Shown: one piece after another, positions 1 through 8,546 of the stretch
Layout of the letters: each line of letters starts with the position of its first letter
Position numbering within the stretch: the first letter of the stretch is position 1
The notes under the pieces: generated by a model
The model's database searches: none
The model's input: only the letters and a program-made list of their open reading frames with translations
Told to the model about the DNA's origin: nothing
Assembly: GCF_001425005.1 (NCBI RefSeq)
Contig: NZ_LMDB01000038.1
Span: forward strand, 314,722 to 378,721
Direction of reading: 5' to 3'
Origin: Duganella sp. Root336D2
GTDB taxonomy: Bacteria > Pseudomonadota > Gammaproteobacteria > Burkholderiales > Burkholderiaceae_D
DNA length: 64,000 bases
Position numbers and translations under genes: made by a program

Positions 1-930
1 GAGACTGCGCTGCTGTACGACGCCGTAAGCCCGCACCATGACCGCGCCCATTACATGGCGCTGGTGGCGCAGGTCGACCAGCTGCTGCCGGGCGTCGGCA
101 CGCTGCCGGAACGCCTGCAAGCCTTCCGCGCCAGGTTCGCGATCCCGAAAGACAAGCTGCAGCCGGTGTTCGATGCTTCCATTGCCGCCTGCCGCGAGCG
201 CACCGCTGCCTTCATGCCTTTGCCTCAGAAGGAAAGCTTTGTACTGGAATTCGTCAGCAACAAGCCTTGGTCCGGTTATAACTGGTACAAGGGCAATGCG
301 CATAGCCTGATCCAGATTAATACCGAATTCCCGATCTACATCGAGCGCGCGGTGGACCTGGGCTGCCACGAGGGCTATCCGGGCCACCACGTCTACAACG
401 CCCTGCTGGAGCAGGCGCTGGTCAAACAGCGCAACTGGGTGGAGTTCAGCGTCTACCCGCTGTATTCGCCGATGTCGCTGATCGCCGAGGGCAGTGCCAA
501 CTACGGCATCGAAATGGCGTTCACCGATGAAGAGCGGCTGGCCTTCGAGCAGAAGGTACTGTATCCATTGGCCGGGCTGGACCCGGCACTGGCGCCGCAA
601 TATGCGAAGCTGATGAAACTGCTCGGCAAGCTGAGCTATGCCGACAACGATGCGGCACAGGCTTACCTGGAAGGGAAGTGGACGCGCGAGCAGACCATCG
701 AATGGCTGGTGAACGTGGCCCTGTACCCGCCGGAGAAATCGGCGCAGCGCCTGTCTTTCTATGACGCCAACCGCGGCTACGTCATCAACTACAACCTGGG
801 CAAGGACATGGTCAAAGCCTGGGTGGAAAAACATGTGACGGCCACCGATCCGGCAACCGCCCGCAAGCAGCGCTGGGAAGCGTTCAAGACATTGCTGTCG
901 TCGCCGCGCCTCGCCAGCGGCCTGCGCTAA
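1..930 (+). CDS. DUF885 family metallopeptidase-like protein, C-terminal part (cut by window edge)
   Basis: The reading frame is open from base 1, so the 5' end lies outside the window; 309 residues are visible. DUF885 proteins are usually about 550-600 residues, so roughly half is missing. The diagnostic HEGYPGHH motif lies at fragment residues 123-130, followed by an ALLEQ stretch and a second acidic motif (IAEGSANYGIEMAF), matching the zinc-site layout of this family. Members are often secreted lipoprotein peptidases, but a signal peptide cannot be judged here. The gene ends 11 bases before the convergent PsiF gene. Substrate unknown; family assignment is firm. Confidence 0.85.
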   Translation, partial: ETALLYDAVSPHHDRAHYMALVAQVDQLLPGVGTLPERLQAFRARFAIPKDKLQPVFDASIAACRERTAAFMPLPQKESFVLEFVSNKPWSGYNWYKGNAHSLIQINTEFPIYIERAVDLGCHEGYPGHHVYNALLEQALVKQRNWVEFSVYPLYSPMSLIAEGSANYGIEMAFTDEERLAFEQKVLYPLAGLDPALAPQYAKLMKLLGKLSYADNDAAQAYLEGKWTREQTIEWLVNVALYPPEKSAQRLSFYDANRGYVINYNLGKDMVKAWVEKHVTATDPATARKQRWEAFKTLLSSPRLASGLR

Positions 931-941
931 CTTTAAGCTGC

Positions 942-1238
942 TCAGGCAGCTTTCTTCGCGCTCAGGCATTCTTTCATGAATGCCTTGCGTTCGTCGCCTT
1001 TCTTGCCCGTCGCGTCTGCGTTGCAGGTCTTCATCTTGTCCTGCTGGGTTGCCGGCGCGGCAGGCTTCGCGGCCAGGCATTCCTTCATGAAGGCCTTGCG
1101 TTCGTCGCCCTTCTTGCCCGTGGCTTCCTTGTTGCAGGTCGTCATTTTGGATTGCTGGGAGTTCTTTGCCGGCGCCGGATCCGCGGCGAAAGCGGCGGAA
1201 CAAGACAGGGCCAGGGCGGCAATGATCAGTTTTTTCAT
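942..1238 (-). CDS. psiF: PsiF repeat protein, periplasmic
   Basis: A 98-residue protein with a Sec signal peptide (about residues 1-19) and two near-identical PsiF repeats at about residues 32-58 and 69-95, each containing TCN, ATGKKGDERKAFMKECL and ending in lysine. E. coli PsiF is phosphate-starvation induced; its molecular role is unknown. The start is the ATG preceded by GAAGGAAG. I see no clear Pho box in the 126 bases upstream, so phosphate control is not supported here. It is convergent with the DUF885 gene. Confidence 0.85.
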   Translation of the reverse strand: MKKLIIAALALSCSAAFAADPAPAKNSQQSKMTTCNKEATGKKGDERKAFMKECLAAKPAAPATQQDKMKTCNADATGKKGDERKAFMKECLSAKKAA

Positions 1239-1364
1239 GAGGCGGCTTCCTTCTAACAGTTGAGTTGGTCTTGCGGTAACAACTATACATAGATTTTTTG
1301 TCGATGTGGCCTATTCTCAAAGAACGCCGATGAGTTCAAACGGCCGTTTCCTTGGGGAGTGAAC

Positions 1365-2240
1365 ATGGACAATAAGAAGGTCTTCAAATCAGGAACTGCC
1401 ACTGCCGGCCTGGCGCTGTTGCTGCTGTCTGCCTGTGCGGGAACGGATCCAAAACTGGGCGGAGCACCGACCATGGCGACCGGCTCGGCCGGCGGCGCCA
1501 CGGCGTCGAATGCCAACACACAGTTGGAAAAATGTGACAAGCCGCTAGGCACGCTGGGCGTGGTGGAAGACACGGCGGCACCCTGGTACCACCACCTGTC
1601 GCAATACAAGCTCGGCTCGACCGTGCCTGTACTGCGCATGATGATCCAGCAATCGAATTGCTTCGTCGTCGTTGAGCGTGGCGCGGCAATGGGCAAGCTG
1701 ATGCAGGAACGCGCGCTGGCCTCGTCCGGTGAAATGCGGGCCGGCAGCAATTACGGCAAAGGCCAGATGGTGGCGGCCGATTACACCATGAGCCCGAGCA
1801 TTACCTTCAGCCAGAAAGGCACGCAAGGGGTTGGCGGCGCCTTGGGCGGGCTGGGGCTGCTGGGCAGTGTGGCGGGTGTCGTCGCTGGCGGCCTCAAGGC
1901 CAACGAGGCTTCCACCACCCTGCTGATGGTGGATAACCGTTCCGGCATCCAGCTGGCTGCGGCCGAAGGCAGCGCCAAGAATTATGACTTCAACATGGGC
2001 GGCGCCCTGTTCGGCGGCGGCGGTTTTGGCGCAGCCGGCGGCTATTCCAACACGCCTGAGGGCAAGATCCTGATTGCCTCGTTCATGGACTCGTACAACC
2101 AACTGGTGAAGGCGGTGCGCAACTACAGGGCGCAGGAAGTGGCCGGCGGCATGGGTACCGGCGGCGCGCTGGGCGTGCAGGGCGGTTCGACGCCGGCTTC
2201 CAAAGAACTCGAGAAGAAGCCTGCCAAGAAAAAGAACTGA
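1365..2240 (+). CDS. CsgG/HfaB-like outer-membrane lipoprotein
   Basis: 291 residues with a lipoprotein signal ending in a lipobox (LSAC, Cys24). The middle carries the CsgG-like pattern: a segment ending in VPVLRMMIQQSNCFVVVERG, then an EMRAGSNYGKGQMVAADYTM segment, a Gly/Ala-rich hydrophobic stretch, and a DNRSGIQLAAAEG strand. The C-terminus is lysine rich. CsgG relatives form outer-membrane export pores or act as curli-like accessory lipoproteins; no csg genes are nearby, so the role is open. The ATG at 1365 is preferred over an in-frame GTG at 1359 because GGGGAG (1354-1358 plus) sits at correct spacing from it. Confidence 0.7.
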   Translation: MDNKKVFKSGTATAGLALLLLSACAGTDPKLGGAPTMATGSAGGATASNANTQLEKCDKPLGTLGVVEDTAAPWYHHLSQYKLGSTVPVLRMMIQQSNCFVVVERGAAMGKLMQERALASSGEMRAGSNYGKGQMVAADYTMSPSITFSQKGTQGVGGALGGLGLLGSVAGVVAGGLKANEASTTLLMVDNRSGIQLAAAEGSAKNYDFNMGGALFGGGGFGAAGGYSNTPEGKILIASFMDSYNQLVKAVRNYRAQEVAGGMGTGGALGVQGGSTPASKELEKKPAKKKN

Positions 2241-2298
2241 GTTCCATTGCGGGTCAGGCGCGCTATAGTGTAAGTAGCTCTTTGGAAGGGAGGTCGCC

Positions 2299-2547
2299 AT
2301 GACCCGCAAATATATCGACTGCCGCGAGTTTCCCAGCGATGCGAAATGCAGCGTCGCGATTTCGGCAGATAACGAAGACGAGCTGCTGGAAGTCGCTGTC
2401 CAGCACGCCGTCTCGGTCCACAAGCACGCGGATAGTCCTGAACTGCGCAGCGCCATCCGCGGCATGATCCATGAGGGCATCCCACCCGAGCATGCGATGC
2501 CGCCGGGCGCGGAGACAGGCGCACCGGAAGGCCTGCGGCCGCATTAA
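2299..2547 (+). CDS. DUF1059 domain small protein
   Basis: 82 residues starting MTRKYIDCREFPSDAKCSVA, with the DUF1059 layout: an N-terminal R-K-Y-x-x-C strand, a paired Cys (Cys8, Cys17), an EDELLEVAVQHAVSVH helix and a trailing helix. Function is unknown for the family. GGAGG-like bases (gaagggaggtcgcc) precede the ATG. Its last four bases overlap the end of the convergent RelA/SpoT-like gene, so the two transcripts collide tail to tail. Confidence 0.75.
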   Translation: MTRKYIDCREFPSDAKCSVAISADNEDELLEVAVQHAVSVHKHADSPELRSAIRGMIHEGIPPEHAMPPGAETGAPEGLRPH

Positions 2548-3698
2548 GCGGCGTGCACTGCGGGCCGGGTTTCGAGATAGCGCACCAGGTCGCGCCCCAG
2601 CACGCGCAGGCGCGCTGTGTCGACCTGGCGTTTCTTGTAAGCGTCGTGGCTGGCTGGGCCTTCCAGCGTTCGGCCATGGCTGGCTTTGTCCATCAGCTGG
2701 ATTTCGTACTCGAAGAAGAAGCCGACGTCGTAGTCGGGGCCGCTCGCTGCCGGATCGTCCGGCGGCAGGTGGATCATCTTGCGCACCGTGACCTGGATGC
2801 TGCTGAAGCCGGCGCCGCTGTGCGGGTTGTCGGCCCGCGTTTGCGGCGACGAAATCTGCATCAGTTCCGCGTCCATCTGTTCCAGCAATCCGGCCGGATA
2901 GCCATCCGCCGCTTCCAGCATGCAGCGGTACTGGGTGAACACTTCCTTGGCCGCCTCCATGTCGAGCAGGGTGTTGCGGGTGCGCTGGGAATCGACATTG
3001 GTTACCGAGATCAGGTGGGCGCGCTGCAGCGTACGCAAGGCGAGCAGGCATTCGAAGCGTGTATTGAAGACCAGCCGCACGCCGAGATGGTCGAAGATGT
3101 CGGCTGCCAGGTAGGCTGCTTTCTGCAGCAGCTTCAACAGGATACTGCCGCGGCTTTTATTGTTCTTGCGGTCAAAATGCAGCAAGGGCAGGCAAATCTC
3201 GCCATCGCTCAAATAGAACTGGCCATCTTCTTCCTGGATCACTTCATCGAGGCTGGCAAACACTTGCTGGCGGATGGTGTTGAAGTAGCGTAGTTTGAGG
3301 TTGTTATCGATGTAGAAGATGCCGTGCATGACTTTCAGTACGGCGCACGACCACATGCGGCGCAGCTCGACTTGTTCATTGCCGTGCAGCGAGGCGAATA
3401 CCAGCAGGTCCAGCGGATCCTGCGGCGCCCGCACTTCGGGCGGGACCAGGGCCGCCTGGCCGGGTGTCAGGAAGTTGCCGCAGATGAAGTCGAGTGCTTC
3501 GGCATGGGCGGCGGCAATCACTTCGCGCGCATGCGGGTTATCGATGTCGAAGCCGTATTCGCGCACGAACTGGTGGGCGTCGTGTTGGTTGCGCAGGGCC
3601 AGGCCGCCGAGGTCGATCGCCGACACGCCCGAGGCGATGGCATTCAGGTAGGTCCAGTTCAGGGAGAACTTGCCCTGGCACTTGAGTGAGGGATGCAT
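2544..3698 (-). CDS. Stand-alone RelA/SpoT-fold-like protein of unknown function
   Basis: 384 residues from the ATG at 3698; the longer frame begins at a TTG and was not used. No annotated name comes to mind with certainty (a TIGR04552-like family is possible). By eye the C-terminal half carries the ordered motifs of (p)ppGpp synthetases: K181-x3-SI-x2-K189 (family GRxKxxYSIxxK; the Arg is Asn here), DIFDHLGVR at 200-208 (family D-x-x-x-x-R), GFSSIQVTV at 297-305 (family Y-x-S-x-H-T-x-V, His replaced by Gln), EYEIQLMD at 330-337 (family EIQIR), then SHDAYKK resembling AAHWxYK. About 160 N-terminal residues are unlike anything I recognise. There is no HD hydrolase, TGS or ACT domain. Enzymatic activity is inference only. 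Confidence 0.6.
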   Translation of the reverse strand: MHPSLKCQGKFSLNWTYLNAIASGVSAIDLGGLALRNQHDAHQFVREYGFDIDNPHAREVIAAAHAEALDFICGNFLTPGQAALVPPEVRAPQDPLDLLVFASLHGNEQVELRRMWSCAVLKVMHGIFYIDNNLKLRYFNTIRQQVFASLDEVIQEEDGQFYLSDGEICLPLLHFDRKNNKSRGSILLKLLQKAAYLAADIFDHLGVRLVFNTRFECLLALRTLQRAHLISVTNVDSQRTRNTLLDMEAAKEVFTQYRCMLEAADGYPAGLLEQMDAELMQISSPQTRADNPHSGAGFSSIQVTVRKMIHLPPDDPAASGPDYDVGFFFEYEIQLMDKASHGRTLEGPASHDAYKKRQVDTARLRVLGRDLVRYLETRPAVHAA

Positions 3699-3876
3699 GG
3701 AGGTGTTTTGTGTATTGTGCAACCGTCCAGTCTTTAAAGAAAGTATCGCAGCCGCGGGTGCAAGCCGCAAGCCGGGTGTTGTATCGAAATCGGCCTTGTG
3801 CCTTGGTAAAAGAATAATGTAAGATTTTCTTGTTGGTAACTTTAATAACGATATAAATAATCCTTTAGGAGCAACC

Positions 3877-4437
3877 GTGAGTAATCCTTATTCGATGCCG
3901 CAGTCCGACCTGGCGGAACGCGCCGGCGACGAAACCTATATGCCGAAGTTTTTTGCCCTGAATGGGCGTATTGGCCGCGTGCGCTATTGGTCGTACAGCT
4001 TCCTGGCCGGCTTGCTGATGATGCCGGTACTCTTCCTGGTCGTCGTGGTGGGCGTCTTGTCCGGCATCATGACCAGCCCGGGCGCCGCAAGCACCATGTT
4101 TGGCCTGCTGATCTGGGGCATGTATCTCGCCATCACCATCATCCTGGCGCGCCGCCGCTTCCATGACATGGGCAAGTCGGGCTGGCTGAGCATCCTGGCA
4201 ATCATTCCCATCGTTCAGATCGGTATTGGCCTGTGGCTGCTGTTTGCACCGGGTGACGATTGCGCTAACGACTACGGCCCACAACCGGCGCCGAACACCA
4301 CGGGCGTGCTGGTCGTCGCCTGGATCGTGCCTGTCCTCATCGTCGTGGGCGGTATCCTGGCCGCGGTGTCGATCCCGGCATACAAGGATTACACCGATCG
4401 CGCGCGCGCCGCACAGATGCAGGAAGGCGGCCAGTAA
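3877..4437 (+). CDS. DUF805 membrane protein with a pilin-like C-terminal helix
   Basis: 186 residues from a GTG start placed by AGGAG six bases upstream. The DUF805 core is visible: FALNGRIGRVRYWSYSF, then two membrane segments, the RRRFHDMGKSGW motif, and WLLFAPGDD. After it, a fourth hydrophobic segment reads GILAAVSIPAYKDYTDRARA, which resembles the N-terminal helix of type IV pilins, but without the G/FTLIE prepilin-peptidase site. DUF805 function is unknown. It is followed after three bases by a second DUF805 gene, likely co-transcribed. Confidence 0.8.
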   Translation: MSNPYSMPQSDLAERAGDETYMPKFFALNGRIGRVRYWSYSFLAGLLMMPVLFLVVVVGVLSGIMTSPGAASTMFGLLIWGMYLAITIILARRRFHDMGKSGWLSILAIIPIVQIGIGLWLLFAPGDDCANDYGPQPAPNTTGVLVVAWIVPVLIVVGGILAAVSIPAYKDYTDRARAAQMQEGGQ

Positions 4438-4440
4438 GCA

Positions 4441-4947
4441 GTGCATAACCCGTACGCCGCGCCGCAGGCAGCGCTCGAGCTGCCGTTTGCACCTGCGAAC
4501 CAGGCGCGGCTGTTTTCCTGGAATGGCCGCATCGGGCGCTTGCATTTTGTGGCGTACTGCATGCTGGGTATCCCGGTGACAGTGCTGTACGCTATCGCCA
4601 TCGCCTTCGGTCTATCCAGGGTGCGCCAGTACATCCCTGCGGAATCCTCGGCCAGCGATTCGGTGATCTTTACCATCCCGCTGGTTTTCCTGCTGGCGAT
4701 TGTGTTGGCGACACGCCGGCGGCTGCACGATATCGAAGTCAGCAGCTGGTGGGCGCTGTTGCTGCTGTTCCCCATCTTCCAGTTCATCTTCCTGATCTAC
4801 CTGCTGGTCGCACCCGGTACGCCGGAAGCGAACCGTTTTGGTGCGCTGCCGGCACCGGCCGACTGGGGCGTGAAGCTCGGGGTCGCACTCGGGGGGGGCC
4901 TTGCTGTTCGGCTTTACAGCGCTCCGCTTTCTTTGATGTCAAGGTAG
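4441..4947 (+). CDS. Second DUF805 membrane protein; 3' end apparently frameshifted
   Basis: 168 residues as read, GTG start three bases after the previous gene. It keeps FSWNGRIGRLHF, ATRRRLHDIEVSSWW and a YLLVAPGT motif. Just after VKLGVALGG a run of eight G (4891-4898) interrupts the hydrophobic tail. As read the protein ends in a non-hydrophobic LAVRLYSAPLSLMSR; in the frame reached by removing one G it would read GGALLFGFTALRFL and stop at 4934-4936, a normal membrane helix end. I infer a one-base error or slippage in the tract. The end overlaps the convergent DUF58 gene. Confidence 0.7.
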   Translation: MHNPYAAPQAALELPFAPANQARLFSWNGRIGRLHFVAYCMLGIPVTVLYAIAIAFGLSRVRQYIPAESSASDSVIFTIPLVFLLAIVLATRRRLHDIEVSSWWALLLLFPIFQFIFLIYLLVAPGTPEANRFGALPAPADWGVKLGVALGGGLAVRLYSAPLSLMSR

Positions 4948-6218
4948 CGGTTCAGCAGGGCGCCGGCCAACTGTTCCGGCGCGACGTCGACCAGGTGGCC
5001 CGAGCGCAGGCCGAGGCGGCGGATGGCATCCTGGCGCTGTTGCAGGTAATGCTCGCTGGCTGCCAGCCGCAGGGCGTCTTCGAAGCCCTGAACCGGCGCG
5101 CTGCTGGCGGCATCCAGGGCGCGCTCGCGCAGGCTGGCGCACAGCACCAGGTGGCGCGAGGACAGCAGGTCGACCGCCTGGCGCAGCGCCACATCGTCTT
5201 CATCCCGTACGTTCGTCACCAGCACCACGAAGGCGCGCCGGTTCAGGCGGTTCAGCAGGTCGTTGGCGGCGCGCATGTAGTCGGGCGCGGCTTCACCGGG
5301 CTGCAGGTCGTACACTCCGGCCAGCATGCGGTCCAGTCCAATGCGGCCTTTGGCCGGCGCCAGCCAGCGCTTGTCGACGCCAAAACTCATCAAGCCCACC
5401 GCATCGCCCTGCTTGCCGGCCACGAAGGCCAGCGTCAGCACGGCGTACAGTGCATGGTCGAAGTGGCTGGTGTCGCCGTCGCGCGCCAGCATGCGGCGGC
5501 CGGTATCGAGCAGGAACACGACTTGCTGGTCGCGTTCGAGCTGATATTCGCGGCTGATCGGCTTGCGGTGGCGCGCGGTGGCTTTCCAGTCGATCGAGCG
5601 CAGGCTGTCGCCGCGCCGGTATTCGCGCAGCTGGCGGAAGTCGGTGCCTTCGCCGCGCTGGCGCTTGAGCAGCGAACCGGCAGTCGGCGCCTGGCGGTCG
5701 GTGGCGCGCAGGGCCTGGCCCAGCAGGCGCGCCACGTCGGGGAATACTTTTGCCGTCTGCTGTGGTCCGATGCGGTGGGTCGCCTGCCACAGGCCGAGCG
5801 GGCCGGCCACGCGCAGCCACGGCGTGCCGAATTCGCCGTCGCCCCGCTCCAGCGGGCGTACGCGGTAAGTCATGCTGGAAAACGCACCCGGCGCCAGCTG
5901 CGCTGCGTGCGGCATGCCTTCCAGTTCCCAGGCGGCCGGGTAATCGTCGAATACGTCAAGCTGCAGCGCGGCCTTGCCTTCGTTGTGCAGGGTCAGGCGC
6001 ACGTCGTGCCAGGCGCCGACCGGCAGCACGCCGGCCATGCTGCGCTCTGCGCGCAGGGCGGGGCGGCGGCGCGCCAGCAAGGCGTCGGCGCCGGCGGCCA
6101 GCAGCAGGGCGCCGCCCAGCATTTGCCATGGCGCCTGCAGCGCCGGCCAGATGCTGGCCGGCACGCCGAGCGCGGTCAGGCCCAGCAGGGCCTGGAACAT
6201 GCGGCGGGTTGGCTTCAT
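4914..6218 (-). CDS. DUF58 (vWA-like) protein, MoxR partner
   Basis: 434 residues. Two hydrophobic N-terminal segments (about residues 8-50) anchor it to the membrane; a beta-rich middle is followed by the DUF58 hallmark GEGTDFRQLREYRRGDSLRSIDWKATAR-type region and a vWA-like fold. The MIDAS-like motif reads LLDTGRRM, so the classical DxSxS is degenerate. DUF58 proteins are encoded beside MoxR ATPases and are thought to be their adaptor or target. It is the last gene of a six-gene minus-strand operon; its ATG overlaps the MoxR stop as TGATG. Confidence 0.85.
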   Translation of the reverse strand: MKPTRRMFQALLGLTALGVPASIWPALQAPWQMLGGALLLAAGADALLARRRPALRAERSMAGVLPVGAWHDVRLTLHNEGKAALQLDVFDDYPAAWELEGMPHAAQLAPGAFSSMTYRVRPLERGDGEFGTPWLRVAGPLGLWQATHRIGPQQTAKVFPDVARLLGQALRATDRQAPTAGSLLKRQRGEGTDFRQLREYRRGDSLRSIDWKATARHRKPISREYQLERDQQVVFLLDTGRRMLARDGDTSHFDHALYAVLTLAFVAGKQGDAVGLMSFGVDKRWLAPAKGRIGLDRMLAGVYDLQPGEAAPDYMRAANDLLNRLNRRAFVVLVTNVRDEDDVALRQAVDLLSSRHLVLCASLRERALDAASSAPVQGFEDALRLAASEHYLQQRQDAIRRLGLRSGHLVDVAPEQLAGALLNRYLDIKESGAL

Positions 6219-7222
6219 CAGTTGCGCGGCGCGGCGACGGAGTCGATCAGCGCGGCCAGCACGTCATCGGCGCCCAGGCCATCGAGTTCGCTTTCCGGCG
6301 ACAGTGCGATGCGGTGGCGCAGCACCGGCAGGCTGGCTTGCTTGATGTCGTCCGGCGTGGCGTAGTCGCGGCCGGCCATCAGCGCCATGGCGCGCGCCAG
6401 GCGGATCAGGGCGATGCTGCCGCGCGGACCGGCGCCGACCGACACACCGGGCCACTGGCGCGTGGCGCGCACCATGCGCACGGCGTAGTTGGCAACCGCC
6501 TCATCGACGCGGATGCGGGCCACCAGCTGCTGCAGCGCGACCAGGATTTCCGGCTTGATCAGGGTGCGCACCTGCGCCACTTCCAGCGCGTCGCCGACGC
6601 GGTCCTGGGTCACCGCCAGCAGCATTTCAGTTTCTTCCTGCTCGCTTGGGTAGGCAATGCGCGCCTTGATCAGGAAACGGTCAAGCTGCGCTTCCGGCAG
6701 CGGGTAAGTGCCTTCGCTTTCCAGCGGATTCTGGGTGGCCAGCACCATGAAGGGGGCGTCCAGGACGTGCGCTTCGCCTTCGATGGTAACCTGGCGCTCC
6801 TGCATGGCTTCCAGCAGCGCGGACTGGGTCTTGGCCGGTGCGCGGTTGATTTCGTCGGCCAGCAGCAGGTGGGTGAAGACCGGCCCCTTGCGCACGCTGA
6901 AAGTTTGCTGGCGCTGGTCGAAAACGGCGTGGCCCATGACGTCGGCCGGCATCAGGTCGGGCGTGAACTGGATGCGCGAGAACTCGCCGGCAAAGGTCTT
7001 GGCCAGCGCCTTGACCAGCAGGGTCTTGCCCAGGCCCGGCACGCCTTCCAGCAGCACGTGGCCGCCGGCCAGGCAGCAAGCCAGCACCTGCTCGACCACC
7101 GTTTGCTGGCCGATGATGGCGCGGCCGATTTCCTCGCGCAGGCGTTGCACGATGTCGATCGCCTGCGCCAGGCGGTCGGCCGGAATGGCGTTGTTGGGTT
7201 GGATGGACATGCTATCGCTCAT
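6218..7222 (-). CDS. MoxR family AAA+ ATPase
   Basis: 334 residues from the ATG at 7222. Walker A (GVPGLGKT), Walker B (LLLADEINRAPAKTQSALLEAM), sensor 1 (LATQNPLE) and a C-terminal lid with a P-D-D-I-K segment are all present. MoxR ATPases act as chaperones that insert cofactors or assemble membrane complexes, commonly with vWA proteins. The start overlaps the upstream DUF4350 gene by 11 bases, and its stop overlaps the DUF58 start by one base, which suggests translational coupling. A longer frame to 7303 lies wholly inside the upstream gene and was rejected. Confidence 0.92.
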   Translation of the reverse strand: MSDSMSIQPNNAIPADRLAQAIDIVQRLREEIGRAIIGQQTVVEQVLACCLAGGHVLLEGVPGLGKTLLVKALAKTFAGEFSRIQFTPDLMPADVMGHAVFDQRQQTFSVRKGPVFTHLLLADEINRAPAKTQSALLEAMQERQVTIEGEAHVLDAPFMVLATQNPLESEGTYPLPEAQLDRFLIKARIAYPSEQEETEMLLAVTQDRVGDALEVAQVRTLIKPEILVALQQLVARIRVDEAVANYAVRMVRATRQWPGVSVGAGPRGSIALIRLARAMALMAGRDYATPDDIKQASLPVLRHRIALSPESELDGLGADDVLAALIDSVAAPRN

Positions 7223-8546
7223 GATGGGCTCGTAATTGTTGGAGTATTGAAATTTGCCGCGTGAAGTCGGCGGCGCGCTTGGCCGGTGCGCCGAGCAGCG
7301 CATCGCTCACCTGCGGTTCCGGCATTTTCGCCAGGCGTGCCAGGCGGCGTGCGCGCTCGGCCGGCCCCAGGGCATGCAATTCCGGCAGGCGGCGCAGCAG
7401 CTGCTTCTCCGTGCTCTTGCGCACGGCTTCCAGCAGCAGTGCGCGGCCTTGCGGCAGGCGCCACAACCAGCGGCCGCTGGCTTCAATGTGCTCGATCAGG
7501 GCGCGCCGTGCGGTGGGCGCTTCCGGCAGCATGGGGCCGAAGCGGCGCGAAGCGCTCCAGGTCCACAGCAGCAGCAGGGCGGCCAGGCCCAGCACGACCG
7601 GGCGGCCGTGCTGCCACAGCCAGGCGGCCCAGCCCACCGGTTCGTTGTGCTGCACCAGCATCACCGGGGCATGGGGACCGCTTTGCCCGGCCAGCAGCAG
7701 CAGCAGTTCGGCGTGGTCGAACTGGCGCAGCGCGTCGTTGTCGAAATAGCTGTCGCCGGCATCGACCGCCACCATTGCGACCTTGCCGCGGCCTTCGCCA
7801 TACACCAGCACGGCCAGCTCGTAGGTGTCGCCCCATAGCGGTGCCGGACCTTTGCCCTGGAAGCGTTGCAAGGTGTCGGATGGGCGGGCCAGCTCGATGG
7901 TGTTGGCGGCGCCGGGCGCGTTCAGGCATACCAGCCGGGCCGGGCCTTCGGCTTCCTTGCCGGCCGCGCCGTCGCCGTCGTCACCGTCGTCGCCCTCCTC
8001 ACCGTCGTCGCCATCGTTGTTCTGGGCCTGCCCGGCTTTGGCCTTTGCGGCGCGCTTCTCGCGGCGGCTGGTTTCCAGCGGGTCGATGCGGCAGCTGTCA
8101 TCGACGCGCGAACGGCCCGACATCGCAACGCCGAAGTGCTTGCCCAAGGGATCGGTTGCCTGGTCGAGGTCGGCCGGGCTGGCCTCGCCTTCTTCGGTGT
8201 CGCCCACCCAGTCGGGCGTCATGACCAGGGTATTGCCGCGGCGGACCCAGTCCAGCAGCAGCCTGGCCTGGCGCTCGTCCGGCGGACGCGCGTAGCGTGA
8301 CAGCAGCAGGACGCCATCCGGCAACTGGTTCAGCAACTGGTAGCTGAGCACGGGCTCGACGCGTACCTTGTGGCCGCTCGCTTCCAGCAGGCGCGTTGCC
8401 GCCAGCATCGGGTTCTTGGCCTGTGCTTCCGAGACGTGGTACTGGCCGCGCCACACCTTATGGAAGTACAGGTGCCAAAGCTCGTAGCCGGCGCCGGCCA
8501 GCAGCACGGCGACGATGGCGATGATGATCGTATGGCTCCGCTTCAT
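7212..8546 (-). CDS. DUF4350 membrane protein
   Basis: 444 residues. An N-terminal membrane segment (about residues 5-22), a DUF4350 domain (N-P-M-L-A-A, LLLSRYARPPDERQ, LLDWVRRGNTLVMT), an acidic low-complexity insert at residues 177-193 (Asp/Glu/Gly), a second membrane segment (VVLGLAALLLLWTW) and a basic cytoplasmic tail. DUF4350 is a GATase-like fold of unknown role. ATG at 8546 forms an ATGA overlap with the DUF4129 stop. It lies between DUF4129 and MoxR in the operon. Confidence 0.8.
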   Translation of the reverse strand: MKRSHTIIIAIVAVLLAGAGYELWHLYFHKVWRGQYHVSEAQAKNPMLAATRLLEASGHKVRVEPVLSYQLLNQLPDGVLLLSRYARPPDERQARLLLDWVRRGNTLVMTPDWVGDTEEGEASPADLDQATDPLGKHFGVAMSGRSRVDDSCRIDPLETSRREKRAAKAKAGQAQNNDGDDGEEGDDGDDGDGAAGKEAEGPARLVCLNAPGAANTIELARPSDTLQRFQGKGPAPLWGDTYELAVLVYGEGRGKVAMVAVDAGDSYFDNDALRQFDHAELLLLLAGQSGPHAPVMLVQHNEPVGWAAWLWQHGRPVVLGLAALLLLWTWSASRRFGPMLPEAPTARRALIEHIEASGRWLWRLPQGRALLLEAVRKSTEKQLLRRLPELHALGPAERARRLARLAKMPEPQVSDALLGAPAKRAADFTRQISILQQLRAHHER

